Below, one piece after another: positions 1 through 8,002 of a stretch of 64,000 nt of DNA. Source of the stretch: Acidobacteriota bacterium (GTDB lineage: Bacteria; Acidobacteriota; Terriglobia; Terriglobales; Acidobacteriaceae); the NCBI GenBank assembly GCA_018268855.1, contig JAFDVR010000019.1, positions 1 to 64,000 of the forward strand. Direction: 5' to 3'. Within the stretch, counting starts at the first letter, position 1, and each line of letters starts with the position of its first letter. The notes under the pieces were generated by a model. It worked only from the letters and a program-made list of their open reading frames with translations. It was not told the origin of the DNA and did no database searches. Both the position numbers and the translations under genes were made by a program.

Positions 1-194
1 TCACCTCGCCTAAAGTGCTGCTGGCTGACGAACCCACCGGCGACCTCGATAACCGGACGGGTGAAGTGGTGTTTGGGCTGATTGCGCGTCTGCATAAAAC
101 GCACGGCCTCACCAGCATTCTCGTCACCCACAATGTAGGGTTCGCCGAGCGTTGCGATCGGATGTTGCGCTTGCAAGGTGACCGACTGGAGTAG
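1..194 (+). CDS. ABC transporter ATP-binding protein, C-terminal end (LolD/MacB type)
   Basis: Only the last 64 or so codons are present, and the gene starts before the window (reading frame from base 3). The Walker B segment LLADEPTG is followed by the D-loop DLD and the H-loop LVTHN, which is the order of an ABC ATPase nucleotide-binding domain. The short tail after the H-loop and the ADEPTGDLD wording are typical of the LolD/MacB/FtsE group, which power lipoprotein release or tripartite export at the inner membrane. The partner permease must lie upstream and is not visible. The family call is confident; the substrate cannot be told. Confidence 0.85.
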   Translation, partial: TSPKVLLADEPTGDLDNRTGEVVFGLIARLHKTHGLTSILVTHNVGFAERCDRMLRLQGDRLE

Positions 195-629
195 CTATTT
201 TTCTTTGGATGACTTCGATCTGCGCTTCTTCGTGTCACCTGGTCGCGCTTTGCGCGATAACCCACCCATTCGCCAAAAACGCGAATGGATGGGGCACCCT
301 CTCTGAACTTTTGGCTGTTGCGCCATTTGCACCCACTTTTCAACAGACCCGCATCGATTCAGGTTTCTCACTCATCTACTGGACTGGTACTGTATCGCCA
401 ACCTATATATAAGGTGACGGTTGGGCAGCTTTTGACGTCCAACGGTAGAATGAACGTATCCGGCTGGCGGCAAAAAGACCGGAGAGATGTGGGAACGAGT
501 GCTTTGCACGATCGGCATTCGGCCTAAAGGTTCCTGCATCGGCTGTTGTGCAGCATGTGGTGCAGGGACGAGCAAGTTACCTATGCCTGGCGACTGGGGC
601 GATAATCCGGCGACAGACTAAGGGGGAGC
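195..629. other. Intergenic region before clpC
   Basis: No convincing gene. The region holds an imperfect inverted repeat at 261-293 (listed separately) and then AT-richer sequence leading to clpC. A TTGACG hexamer at 432-437 looks like a -35 element, but I could not pair it with a good -10, so no promoter is called. A purine-rich GGGGGAGC just before 630 is the ribosome binding site of clpC. Confidence 0.5.
261..293. repeat. REP-like inverted repeat
   Basis: CCCACCCATTCGC at 261-273 faces GCGAATGGATGGGG at 281-294, giving a stem of about 13 bp with one mismatch and a 7-base loop. There is no T-tract, so it is probably not an intrinsic terminator. The sequence resembles short palindromic intergenic repeats, but I see no second copy in this window. 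Confidence 0.5.
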
Positions 630-3107
630 ATGTTCGAACGCTATACCGAAAAAGCGCGGCGCGTTATCTTCTTTGCGCGCTACGAGGCCAGCCAGTTTGG
701 GTCACCGTACATCGAAACAGAACATCTTCTGCTGGGGCTGCTGCGAGAAGACAAGGCGCTGACGAACCGCTTCCTGCGGTCGCACGCCTCTGTGGAGTCC
801 ATCCGCAAACAGATTGAAGGACATACCACCATTCGCGAGAAGGTATCGACCTCCGTCGACCTGCCGCTCTCCAACGAGTGCAAGCGCGTGCTCGCCTACG
901 CGGCAGAAGAGGCCGAGCGCCTCTCGCACAAGCACATCGGCACAGAACACCTTCTGCTCGGCCTGCTGCGCGAGGAAAAGTGCTTCGCTGCTGAAATCCT
1001 CACCGAGCGCGGCCTGCGTCTGCCCGCCATCCGAGAAGAACTGCAGCGCACCACGCAGGACAAGCCCGCTGCCGCGCAGAAATCTGCGCAGCAGCGCAAC
1101 AGCGGTGGCGAACAGAGCATGCTGGCTGAGTTCAGCCGCGACCTCACGCAGGCCGCAGCCGACCAGTCGCTCGACCCGCTCGTCGGCCGCGATCACGAAG
1201 TGGACCGCGTCATCCAGATCCTGTGCCGCCGCACCAAGAACAACCCTGTCCTCATCGGCGAACCGGGCGTGGGCAAAACGGCCATCGTGGAAGGCCTCGC
1301 GCAGAAGATCGCCGATGGCGAAGTGCCCGCTTTCCTTGCGGACAAGCGCGTGCTCTCGCTCGACCTCTCGCTCATCGTCGCGGGCACCAAGTATCGCGGC
1401 CAGTTTGAAGAGCGCCTCAAGACCATCATGAAAGAGCTGATGGAAAACCAGAACTGCATCGTCTTCATCGACGAGTTGCATACGCTGGTCGGCGCCGGTT
1501 CAGCCGAGGGTTCGCTCGACGCGGCCAACATCCTCAAGCCCGCTCTCTCCCGCGGAGAGATCCAGTGCATCGGCGCTACCACGCCAGCGGAGTACCGCAA
1601 ATCCATCGAAAAGGACCGCTCGCTTGAGCGCCGCTTTCAGGCTGTAAAGGTCCCGCCGCCGAACGAGAGCGATGCCGTCAAGATCATTATGGGCATTAAG
1701 GAGAAGTATGAGAAGTTCCACGCCGTCAGCTATACCGACGACGCGATCAACTTCTCCGTCACGCACTCCAACCGCTATATCCCCGACCGCTTCCTGCCGG
1801 ACAAGGCCATCGATCTGATCGACGAAGCCGGCGCGCGCGTAAAGCTGCGCCAGTCTTCCCTGCCCGACGAGTTGACCGAGGTGCAGAAGCGCATCAAGTT
1901 CATCGTGCATCGCATGGAGAACGCCATCGCAAACCACGAGTTTGAGAAGGCACGCTTCTACTCCGACGAAGAACGCAAGGAGCGCGAGAACCTGCGCGCC
2001 CTGCGTGAAAAGTATCATCTGGACGACTCCACCGCAGGCATCGTCACCCGCGACGATATCGAAGAAGTGGTCGCGCGCTGGACCGGCGTCCCCGTGATGA
2101 GTCTCAAGGAAGAAGAGACGCAGAAGCTGATGCGCATGGAAGAAGAGCTCCACAAGCGCGTCATCTCGCAGGACAAGGCGATTAGTGCCCTGTCGCGTGC
2201 GATCCGCCGTTCGCGTGCGGGCCTCAAGAACCCGTCGCGTCCCATCGGCTCGTTCCTCTTCCTCGGACCAACCGGCGTCGGCAAAACCGAGATCGCGCGC
2301 ACCCTCGCGCAGTTCCTCTTCGGCAATGAGAAGTCGCTCATCCGCTTCGATATGTCGGAGTTCATGGAATCGCACTCGGTGAGCAAGTTCATCGGTTCGC
2401 CTCCGGGATACGTCGGCCACGAAGAAGGTGGCCAGTTGACCGACCGCGTCAAGCGCGCGCCCTACTCCATCATCCTTCTGGATGAGATCGAGAAGGCGCA
2501 TCCGGACATCTTCAACCTGCTGCTGCAGGTCTTTGAAGATGGCCAGCTCACCGACGGTCAAGGCACGCAGGTCGACTTCAAGAACACCATCATCATCATG
2601 ACGTCGAACATCGGCGCCAAGCATCTCCAGAAGCGCGAAGGGCTCGGCTTCCAGAGCGGCAAAGAAGAGATGGTGCAGGAGAAGATGGAAGAGCTGGTGA
2701 AGGGCGACGTCAAACGCACCTTCTCGCCGGAGTTCCTCAACCGCATCGACGAGACCATCATCTTTAGCGCCCTGAGTGACACCGATCTCATGCAGATCGT
2801 GGAGCTCCTGGTGCAGCAGTTGAACACGAACCTTGTGCACAAATCGATCACCATCTCGGTGACCGACGAGGCCAAGAAGTGGATCATCGACAAAACGCTG
2901 GTCGACCGCACCTATGGAGCACGTCCGCTCCGCCGCGCCATCCAGCGCTACATCGAAGACCCGCTCTCCGAAGCCCTCATTGGCGGAGGCATCAAGGAAC
3001 GCCCAGCGTTCCTCGAGGTCTACCTCGACGTGGACAAGCTCTTCTATCGTCCAGTTGGTACGGAGGGTGATGAGCAGAAGGAAGGCGAGGCACTGAGCGT
3101 TTTGTAA
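630..3107 (+). CDS. clpC: ATP-dependent Clp protease ATP-binding subunit ClpC
   Basis: 825-residue class I Clp ATPase (AAA+ unfoldase) that feeds proteins into ClpP in the cytoplasm. The N-terminus has two Clp_N repeats, each with TEHLLLGLLRE (around residues 30 and 105). The first AAA+ module has Walker A GEPGVGKT (about residue 210) and Walker B VFIDELH. A UVR-like coiled coil follows around 430-460, and the second AAA+ module has Walker A GPTGVGKT near 548. The LGF tripeptide in EGLGFQSG (about residue 672) is the ClpP-docking loop, so it should work with a ClpP. The start follows a GGGGGAGC ribosome binding site and matches the usual MFERYTEKA start of ClpC. It stands alone, without the ctsR-mcsAB genes found around Firmicute clpC, and ends at a strong terminator. 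Confidence 0.97.
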   Translation: MFERYTEKARRVIFFARYEASQFGSPYIETEHLLLGLLREDKALTNRFLRSHASVESIRKQIEGHTTIREKVSTSVDLPLSNECKRVLAYAAEEAERLSHKHIGTEHLLLGLLREEKCFAAEILTERGLRLPAIREELQRTTQDKPAAAQKSAQQRNSGGEQSMLAEFSRDLTQAAADQSLDPLVGRDHEVDRVIQILCRRTKNNPVLIGEPGVGKTAIVEGLAQKIADGEVPAFLADKRVLSLDLSLIVAGTKYRGQFEERLKTIMKELMENQNCIVFIDELHTLVGAGSAEGSLDAANILKPALSRGEIQCIGATTPAEYRKSIEKDRSLERRFQAVKVPPPNESDAVKIIMGIKEKYEKFHAVSYTDDAINFSVTHSNRYIPDRFLPDKAIDLIDEAGARVKLRQSSLPDELTEVQKRIKFIVHRMENAIANHEFEKARFYSDEERKERENLRALREKYHLDDSTAGIVTRDDIEEVVARWTGVPVMSLKEEETQKLMRMEEELHKRVISQDKAISALSRAIRRSRAGLKNPSRPIGSFLFLGPTGVGKTEIARTLAQFLFGNEKSLIRFDMSEFMESHSVSKFIGSPPGYVGHEEGGQLTDRVKRAPYSIILLDEIEKAHPDIFNLLLQVFEDGQLTDGQGTQVDFKNTIIIMTSNIGAKHLQKREGLGFQSGKEEMVQEKMEELVKGDVKRTFSPEFLNRIDETIIFSALSDTDLMQIVELLVQQLNTNLVHKSITISVTDEAKKWIIDKTLVDRTYGARPLRRAIQRYIEDPLSEALIGGGIKERPAFLEVYLDVDKLFYRPVGTEGDEQKEGEALSVL

Positions 3108-3137
3108 GTTGTCAGTTGTCAGAACACGATACGCAAA

Positions 3138-3169
3138 CGGGAGGCCACGGCAATCGTGGTCTCCCGTTT
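3138..3169 (+). terminator. Rho-independent terminator of clpC
   Basis: CGGGAGGCCACG (3138-3149) pairs with CGTGGTCTCCCG (3155-3166) over a 5-base loop and is followed by TTTT. Confidence 0.85.
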
Positions 3170-3196
3170 TGCTTTAACAAATCCCTTCACTGATTC

Positions 3197-3240
3197 GTCA
3201 TCTCGACCGAAGCGCGCAGCGCTGAGCGGAGAGACCTGCT
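3197..3240. repeat. Dispersed intergenic repeat, GTCATCTCGACC family, copy 1
   Basis: Begins GTCATCTCGACCGAAG and ends GCGGAGAGACCTGCT with a variable middle. The same ends recur at 34632-34691 (inverted), 34728-34779 and 35191-35249 (inverted). Just downstream, GATGTTCG...CGCGAACATC (about 3247-3269) forms a further hairpin. Confidence 0.7.
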
Positions 3241-3316
3241 GTTGCCGATGTTCGAGGAACGCGAACATCCATCGCGCAAAGCGCGACCGTACAGCCCCAC
3301 CCTTGAGCGAGCAACT

Positions 3317-3736
3317 CTACCTTCCAAACTGCTCGTAAACCTCCAGCACTCTAAAGTCAGGACTCAATACATAGAGCGTGAATCTCCAAGGGTGGTATTT
3401 ACGATCGTGAGGATCAATTTCGATTCGATAGAAGCAACGTGAACAGTCGAGTGGTCGATCAGGAATATCGAATCCTGTGAGTGCCACTTTCCGTTGAAAG
3501 CCGCGCGGCCACTGGCTTCGCTGAAGAAATGCTCTTCCAGCTTTCTCGTCAATCTCAGCTTTCCCGTACCAGTCCCAATTAGTGTGGGTCTCGTCTAGTA
3601 CGCGAACCTCACTCGCCCCGGTCAGTTTCTTCACTTCGCGAAAAGTGAAGGTCGCAGTTGCCCAGTAAATATAAGCGGCAAATTCAACCGCAAGAATTGC
3701 AATGAATAGAAGCCCAATCAGAAATAGTTTCTTCAC
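3317..3736 (-). CDS. Hypothetical membrane-anchored protein
   Basis: 139 residues, no family recognised. Residues 1-25 form a hydrophobic signal-anchor (KKLFLIGLLFIAILAVEF), and the remaining 110 residues are soluble and polar, with aromatic-rich stretches (THTNWDWYG, YHPWRFTLYVLSP) and two cysteines in the short CSRC motif. It is probably an inner-membrane-anchored protein facing the periplasm. It is followed on the same strand, across a gap of about 80 bases, by the creD-like operon upstream, so it could be co-transcribed, but no shared function is evident. The DNA is more AT-rich than its neighbours. Confidence 0.6.
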   Translation of the reverse strand: MKKLFLIGLLFIAILAVEFAAYIYWATATFTFREVKKLTGASEVRVLDETHTNWDWYGKAEIDEKAGRAFLQRSQWPRGFQRKVALTGFDIPDRPLDCSRCFYRIEIDPHDRKYHPWRFTLYVLSPDFRVLEVYEQFGR

Positions 3737-3819
3737 AACTTGTCTGCCTCACTATTCGGAGCTGTGACTGTCCCATAGATGGCAACATCGGACCCGTTCT
3801 GCCGTTGGCCGGCCGCCCT

Positions 3820-4554
3820 CTATTCCAGCCACGAATGACGAGCCGACGCGCCTGAAGGAGATACCGGCACAGGCGAAGCCGTCCCATACCAATCCACCTT
3901 GCGCGTGAAATACATCGCCGCCGCCACCCCAACAAAACTCGTGATCGCACCCACCAGCAAGGCGTACGCCTCCACGCGCAGCAACACATAAATAAACGTA
4001 TAGAGCGCGGTAAAGACAAACAGCGCGCGCAAAGCGAGCGCACGGCTCTGAAAGATCCACTCCGTATTCACCGCAAAGAGCGCAACCGTAGCCCCGCCAG
4101 CAATCAGAAAACTAAGATCGAACCCCAGATGTTCAGCCAGCGAAAGCAGCAGCAGATAGAAGATGGTCTGCGCCACGCCCACCAGAGCATACTGCGCGAG
4201 GTGAACACGTTTGCCCGTATGAATCTCGAACAAAAAATATGTAAGAAAAACAAGTCCGAGGAAAAGCGTGATGTAGTGCAGCGCGCGATGCATGGAGCGG
4301 TACGAGTCCACCAGCTTCAAGCCAAAGACGGTGTTTACGGGCGCAGGTGCCTGCCCCGCCACAGCAGCGGTAAGCCCATGATTGTTGGCGCGCTCGCTCG
4401 TAAGCGCCTCCACAAAAAAGCCGGAGATGCTCATAAACAACGCCAGAAAAAGAATGACGAAAAATTTCGACCCAAGCGAAAACTTTGCGCCCAGCGAACG
4501 TTTGATGAGGGGTGCGATCTGGTCTGCCTGCGGGAAGGACGGTTCACTAGCCAT
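3820..4554 (-). CDS. Shortened CreD-like inner membrane protein
   Basis: 244 residues. After a short cytoplasmic N-terminus there is one membrane helix (FVILFLALFMSISGFF, about 32-48), a short loop, then at least five or six helices. The segments FLTYFLFEI, HLAQYALVGVAQTIFYLLLLSLAEH, VLLRVEAYALLVG and RKVDWYG are characteristic of the C-terminal membrane half of CreD (cell envelope integrity, Cre regulon, colicin tolerance). Normal CreD is about 450 residues; here the large periplasmic part between the first and second helices is reduced to about 40 residues. Third gene of an operon with 5010-5624 and the regulator at 4634-5017. A CAGGAGA ribosome binding site precedes the ATG, and a CTTTG-N5-CAAAG operator sits 23-39 bases upstream of the start. 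Confidence 0.8.
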   Translation of the reverse strand: MASEPSFPQADQIAPLIKRSLGAKFSLGSKFFVILFLALFMSISGFFVEALTSERANNHGLTAAVAGQAPAPVNTVFGLKLVDSYRSMHRALHYITLFLGLVFLTYFLFEIHTGKRVHLAQYALVGVAQTIFYLLLLSLAEHLGFDLSFLIAGGATVALFAVNTEWIFQSRALALRALFVFTALYTFIYVLLRVEAYALLVGAITSFVGVAAAMYFTRKVDWYGTASPVPVSPSGASARHSWLE

Positions 4555-4576
4555 GATGGAATCTCCTGATTGATTT

Positions 4577-4593
4577 ACTTTGCATTACAAAGT
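4577..4593. promoter_or_regulatory. Operator ACTTTG-N5-CAAAGT before the creD-like gene
   Basis: A perfect inverted repeat ACTTTGCATTACAAAGT lies between the regulator gene and the creD-like gene. The same motif occurs twice upstream of the first gene of this operon (5633-5671). It is the probable binding site of the winged-helix regulator at 4634-5017, and suggests an internal promoter for the creD-like gene. Confidence 0.75.
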
Positions 4594-4633
4594 TCAAGAA
4601 CGTAGTTGTGCCTGATAGCGAGCAATAAAACCA

Positions 4634-5017
4634 TCAGGCTTTTGCGGGGTTGAGAGTGCGCTGCATTGCGCCGCCTGCATGCTCCTTCACGGCGGCAGCA
4701 TCGCGAACTACCTGCTCCAGTGCTTCCAGATATTCGAAGTAGCGCTTTCTTCCAGAGGCGGTCATGCGCACGGTCGTCTGGGCCCTTCCGCTCTCTCCTT
4801 CCTTGGTGACGCGGACCATGCCCTCTTCTTCCAGCACCTGCAGATGCCGTGCAAGGTTGCCGTCGGTAAGCGCGCACATCTGTTTCAGTTCTACAAAGCT
4901 GCATCCGGCGGGATGCGTCATCAGCGACGTCAACACGCTCAACCGCGCGCGCTCATGGATCACGCGGTCAAGCCCCTCATAGGCGAACTGCGCGGCAGGC
5001 TTCACGTTCTTACTCAT
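4634..5017 (-). CDS. Winged-helix transcriptional regulator (HTH_27/MarR-ArsR-like)
   Basis: 127 residues from the MSKNVK start (an upstream ATG at 5026 would add three residues). A helix-turn-helix lies in SFVELKQMCALTDGNLARHLQVLEEEG (split motif: SFVELKQMC, then LTDGNLARHLQVLEEEG), followed by a beta wing VRVTKE...RAQTTVRMTASG and a C-terminal dimerisation helix FEYLEALEQVV. This is the arrangement of the HTH_27 regulators that control neighbouring membrane-protein genes. Its start overlaps the end of the upstream gene by 8 bases, so the two are translationally coupled. It probably represses its own operon through the three ACTTTG-N5-CAAAGT sites found here. The ligand is unknown. Confidence 0.85.
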   Translation of the reverse strand: MSKNVKPAAQFAYEGLDRVIHERARLSVLTSLMTHPAGCSFVELKQMCALTDGNLARHLQVLEEEGMVRVTKEGESGRAQTTVRMTASGRKRYFEYLEALEQVVRDAAAVKEHAGGAMQRTLNPAKA

Positions 5018-5624
5018 CGTGCGCACCTTTATGCGAAAAGAAAAAATGAATAGCGGCTACCGCCACCATGCCCACCGCATAAGGCCCAGCCATTCCCAGC
5101 GGCGACAGCGCTCTCGCATCGCCAAGCCAAACGCAGACCAATCCAGTCAGCAGAAACCACGCGCCCACGAGCACCATGGGCTTCGGCAAGCAGCGGCGCG
5201 AAGCGAATACACCGAGGCTAAAGATAATCTGCCAAAGCCCCGGCAGCATCCACACCACACCCGGCGCCTGACGAATCAGGATCAGCGGAAGAACAGCGCC
5301 CGCCACAGCCGCCGGAAGAAACTGGGCCGACGCCATCCAGATCATCTCCTGCGCCATGCCGGAGTGCAGACGGTTCGCGCGCGTCAGCATCTGCGTCACA
5401 ATCAACCCTGCGCACACCAGCCCCGTCGCAAGCCAAAGCCCAACATACTGCTCCGGACGCTGCGCAGGCTGCGGCACCCAAAACCTCTGCGCAATACCAA
5501 CCAACACCGCAATCACCGCCGTCGCACAGAGCGTCAACGGCCCATAGCCACGAAACTCCGTAGTCTGGGCCACCTGCCGCCGGATATCGCGAATTTCAGC
5601 AAGCGCACGATCAAGATCGGTCAT
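5010..5624 (-). CDS. Hypothetical integral membrane protein
   Basis: 204 residues. A short cytoplasmic N-terminus rich in charged residues (LDRALAEIRDIRRQV) is followed by about six membrane helices (for example PLTLCATAVIAVLVGIA, LWLATGLVCAGLIV, FLPAAVAGAVLPLILI, LVGAWFLLTGLVCVWL). I do not recognise a named family. It is the first gene of the three-gene operon with the winged-helix regulator and the shortened CreD, which suggests a common envelope-related job. Two operator motifs lie 10-47 bases upstream of its start, so it is the main regulated promoter of the operon. Confidence 0.8.
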   Translation of the reverse strand: MTDLDRALAEIRDIRRQVAQTTEFRGYGPLTLCATAVIAVLVGIAQRFWVPQPAQRPEQYVGLWLATGLVCAGLIVTQMLTRANRLHSGMAQEMIWMASAQFLPAAVAGAVLPLILIRQAPGVVWMLPGLWQIIFSLGVFASRRCLPKPMVLVGAWFLLTGLVCVWLGDARALSPLGMAGPYAVGMVAVAAIHFFFSHKGAHDE

Positions 5625-5632
5625 AGCTGTTC

Positions 5633-5671
5633 ACTTTGTATCGCAAAGCCATCTACTTTGCAAGACAAAGT
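5633..5671. promoter_or_regulatory. Tandem operators CTTTG-N5-CAAAG upstream of the membrane-protein/repressor/CreD operon
   Basis: Site 1 is CTTTGTATCGCAAAG (5634-5648) and site 2 is ACTTTGCAAGACAAAGT (5655-5671). Their starts are 22 bp apart, close to two helical turns, so two dimers would bind the same DNA face. A third copy lies at 4577-4593. They probably bind the regulator encoded in the operon. Confidence 0.8.
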
Positions 5672-5687
5672 TGATAATGCAGTCCTG

Positions 5688-5745
5688 TCATCCCGAGCCT
5701 TTACTCTCCCACGACCGTCATTCTGAACGAAGTGAAGGGTCTCCG
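5688..5745. repeat. Intergenic GTCATTCTGAACGAAGTGAAG repeat-like stretch
   Basis: The stretch contains GTCATCCCGAGCC followed by GTCATTCTGAACGAAGTG and AAGGGTCTC. This wording is common among dispersed intergenic repeats in Acidobacteriota and other phyla. It differs from the GTCATCTCGACC family, though both start with GTCAT and end with a GGTCTC/GAGATC-like core. Confidence 0.45.
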
Positions 5746-5832
5746 TATTCTTTAACTCAATAAAGGACTGAAGGCCCGCTCTATAGGTTTCGGCGAATGC
5801 GATATGCTGCGATGGATCAACGGAGGCGTACA

Positions 5833-6675
5833 TTGCACGTTCTGAAAATTGTCATAGCGGGCCTGTTATCTCTTTTAACCGTAGCCTTCGCACAGGAACC
5901 AACACCAAAGAACCCTCCGACCGGCGAACCCGTCACCTATAAACACATAGACGGACGCGACCTCAGGCTCTACCTCCACAAACCCGCCAACTGGAATACC
6001 GGCAAACCCAAAGCCGCGGTCGTGCTTTTCCACGGCGGCGGATGGATCAACGGCTCCCCTGCCAGCTTCAACACACAGGCTGGTCGCATCGCCGCAGACG
6101 GCGCACTCGCCATTACCGTGCAATATCGGCTATTGGAGAAAGGCGCAAAAGTACCTCCACAGATCTGCGTGGAAGACGCTAAAAGCGCCATGCGTTGGGT
6201 ACGCTCGCATGCAAAGGAACTGCACATCGATCCCAACCGCATTGCCGCAGGCGGCGGCTCCGCCGGCGGATATATGGCTGCTTACACTGCCGTCCTAACA
6301 GGCTGGGACGATCCACAGGACGACCTGAAGGTGTCGCCAAAGCCCAACGCTCTGGTGCTCTTCAACCCAGTCATCGACACCGGCCCCACCGGCTACGCCA
6401 ACAACCGTTTCGGAGATGTGGCCGCTATCCGCTCGCCCCTCAACGCAACGCTCAAAAACTGGCCGCCGACACTCATTCAGTCCGGCAGTGAAGACAAGCT
6501 CATCCATGCCGACGTGCTCCGCGCCTTCGCCGACAAGATGACTACGGCTGGCATGAAGCTCGAACTCCGCATCTACCCTGGGCAGGTACATGCTTTCTAC
6601 AACAAGGAACCCTACAGAACCCAAACTACTGAAGAGATGGAAAAGTTTCTAAAAGGGCTGGGCTGGTTTGAGTAG
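5833..6675 (+). CDS. Secreted alpha/beta hydrolase (esterase/lipase, BD-FAE type)
   Basis: 280 residues from a TTG start placed 6 bases after GGAGG (5822-5826). This start gives a clean signal peptide (HVLKIVIAGLLSLLTVAFAQ); an upstream ATG at 5797 would add 12 residues before it. The oxyanion motif HGGGW is at about 67-71, the nucleophile elbow GGGSAGG has Ser143, and Asp221 (SED) and His253 (QVHAF) complete the triad. This layout matches HSL/BD-FAE esterases, which cleave short acyl or acetyl esters and often sit with sugar polymers. It probably acts in the periplasm. The gene stands alone and ends at a strong terminator. The exact substrate is not visible. Confidence 0.88.
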   Translation: MHVLKIVIAGLLSLLTVAFAQEPTPKNPPTGEPVTYKHIDGRDLRLYLHKPANWNTGKPKAAVVLFHGGGWINGSPASFNTQAGRIAADGALAITVQYRLLEKGAKVPPQICVEDAKSAMRWVRSHAKELHIDPNRIAAGGGSAGGYMAAYTAVLTGWDDPQDDLKVSPKPNALVLFNPVIDTGPTGYANNRFGDVAAIRSPLNATLKNWPPTLIQSGSEDKLIHADVLRAFADKMTTAGMKLELRIYPGQVHAFYNKEPYRTQTTEEMEKFLKGLGWFE

Positions 6676-6703
6676 CTTGCCAATGTGCAAGCACCGCGCA
6701 TAG

Positions 6704-6732
6704 AAAAGCCTCCCGTTTTATGGGAGGCTTTT
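6704..6732. terminator. Bidirectional terminator
   Basis: AAAAGCCTCCC (6704-6714) pairs with GGGAGGCTTTT (6722-6732), with A-tract and T-tract on either side. It serves the hydrolase on the plus strand and the YtxH gene on the minus strand. Confidence 0.9.
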
Positions 6733-6771
6733 TATCGGGGTTAAGTTGCTGCACCTTACAGGAAATCTCAC

Positions 6772-7089
6772 TCACATGATCTTGCTCGGGATCTTCGATA
6801 CCACCTCGGCAAACTCAGCCGTCTCGCTGGCATATTTCCGGGCGCTGCCGAGATACTCGCTGGCCTGATCGATGCCCTTACGATAGGCAGACTGCGCTTC
6901 CCGGGCGAGGCGCTCAGCCTGATCTTTGAGGTAATCGCCGGCGTGCGTTAAGTAATCGCCTGCCCCACCGATCCCCTTCATCAGCTGACGGCGGGTACGC
7001 ATGCCGCGCTGGGGTGCGTAGAGCAGAGCGACAGCGGCTCCGGCGGCTACGCCTACTCCAAATGCGATCCAGTATCCTTTGGCGGTCAT
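6772..7089 (-). CDS. YtxH domain-containing protein
   Basis: 105 residues. An N-terminal membrane helix (GYWIAFGVGVAAGAAVALLYAP) ends in the hallmark APQRGMRTR, followed by an amphipathic Ala/Lys/Glu-rich helical tail. This is the YtxH/gas-vesicle-like family, small stress-related membrane proteins of unknown biochemical role. It is probably monocistronic, with a GGAGACGATAT-like ribosome binding region before the ATG. Confidence 0.85.
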   Translation of the reverse strand: MTAKGYWIAFGVGVAAGAAVALLYAPQRGMRTRRQLMKGIGGAGDYLTHAGDYLKDQAERLAREAQSAYRKGIDQASEYLGSARKYASETAEFAEVVSKIPSKIM

Positions 7090-7173
7090 ATATCGTCTCC
7101 TCTGTCTTTTTCGGATGGAGGTGCGGCAGGGTGGGTTGTATTTGGGACTTAATAGCCAGGGACAACTTCTTCT

Positions 7174-7887
7174 CTATTCGAGTCCCGCATATTCGCGCGC
7201 TTTCATAAACACTCTGGTGAACTGTGCTTTGTTCAGCCGGCCAGTATTCGTATTCCGCAAGGAAGGATGATAGCTGCCGAGGAGACGCAGGCTATTAGGC
7301 AGCAGATAGTCAGCCCCATGCGTGAACGTATAAGCACTCCTACGCTCGATAACACCCTCATTTTTAAGAAAAGCCAGATAAGCATCCCAGGCAATTTTAC
7401 CGAGACACACCACCACTCTAAGCTTCTTCAATGCAGCTACTTCCGCTTTGAAGTGAACGCTGCAGTTGCGAATCTCCTGAGGTGTGGGTTTGTCTCCTGG
7501 AGGAGCGCAGCGCAAAGCCGAAGCGATCCATGCGTGACGCAGTTTCAAGCCATCATCGCGCGAAGTAGCAAGCTCCTGAGTGGCAAATCCAGTGTTGTAA
7601 AGAACCGGATACATGAAATATCCGGCGCCATCTCCGGTGAAAGGACGGCCAGTACGATTCGCGCCGTGCGCGCCCGGCGCGAGCCCAGTAATGAGGACAC
7701 GAGCATTCGGATCGCCAAAACCTGGTACAGGTTTAGCCCAATACTCCCAATCCATATAAGCGCGACGTTTCTTTTCTCCAATTCCGGTGCAATAAGTGCG
7801 AAGTCGGGGACATAACTCGCAAGTGATGATCTTTTCGCGTGCCTGGGCAAGCTGAAGCTGCACGAGTGCCTGGCGGGAGGTAGCCAT
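7174..7887 (-). CDS. Uracil-DNA glycosylase family 5 (UDGb)
   Basis: 237 residues. Removes uracil (and in this family also hypoxanthine and related bases) from DNA at the first step of base excision repair. The [4Fe-4S] cysteines are C23, C26, C126 and C141. Motif 1 GLAPGAHGANRTGRPFTGD (67-85) is diagnostic of family 5, which lacks the Asp/Asn catalytic residue of other UDGs at this position. Motif 2 is GSYHPS with His206. The 237-residue length is slightly longer than usual for the family. The gene is single and ends close to the YtxH gene. Confidence 0.93.
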   Translation of the reverse strand: MATSRQALVQLQLAQAREKIITCELCPRLRTYCTGIGEKKRRAYMDWEYWAKPVPGFGDPNARVLITGLAPGAHGANRTGRPFTGDGAGYFMYPVLYNTGFATQELATSRDDGLKLRHAWIASALRCAPPGDKPTPQEIRNCSVHFKAEVAALKKLRVVVCLGKIAWDAYLAFLKNEGVIERRSAYTFTHGADYLLPNSLRLLGSYHPSLRNTNTGRLNKAQFTRVFMKAREYAGLE

Positions 7888-8002
7888 ACCTTGATGATAG
7901 AGCGTCTAAGATAGAAGCAAAACCATAGCCCGGAGCGCACCGGGCACAGTATGGCTGAGCGGTTACACTTCAGTTTTTTTGAAAGCATGGTGAGCGAATC
8001 TT

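Noticed and set aside
702..2840. Two long minus-strand open frames (702-1481 and 1500-2840) within clpC
   Set aside because: They lie in the antisense frames of a clear clpC and have the Leu/Val/Asp-rich composition of shadow frames, without a ribosome binding site.
7951..7975. GGCTGAGCGGTT, resembling a tRNA D-arm
   Set aside because: No anticodon, T-arm or acceptor stem follows, so it is a chance likeness.
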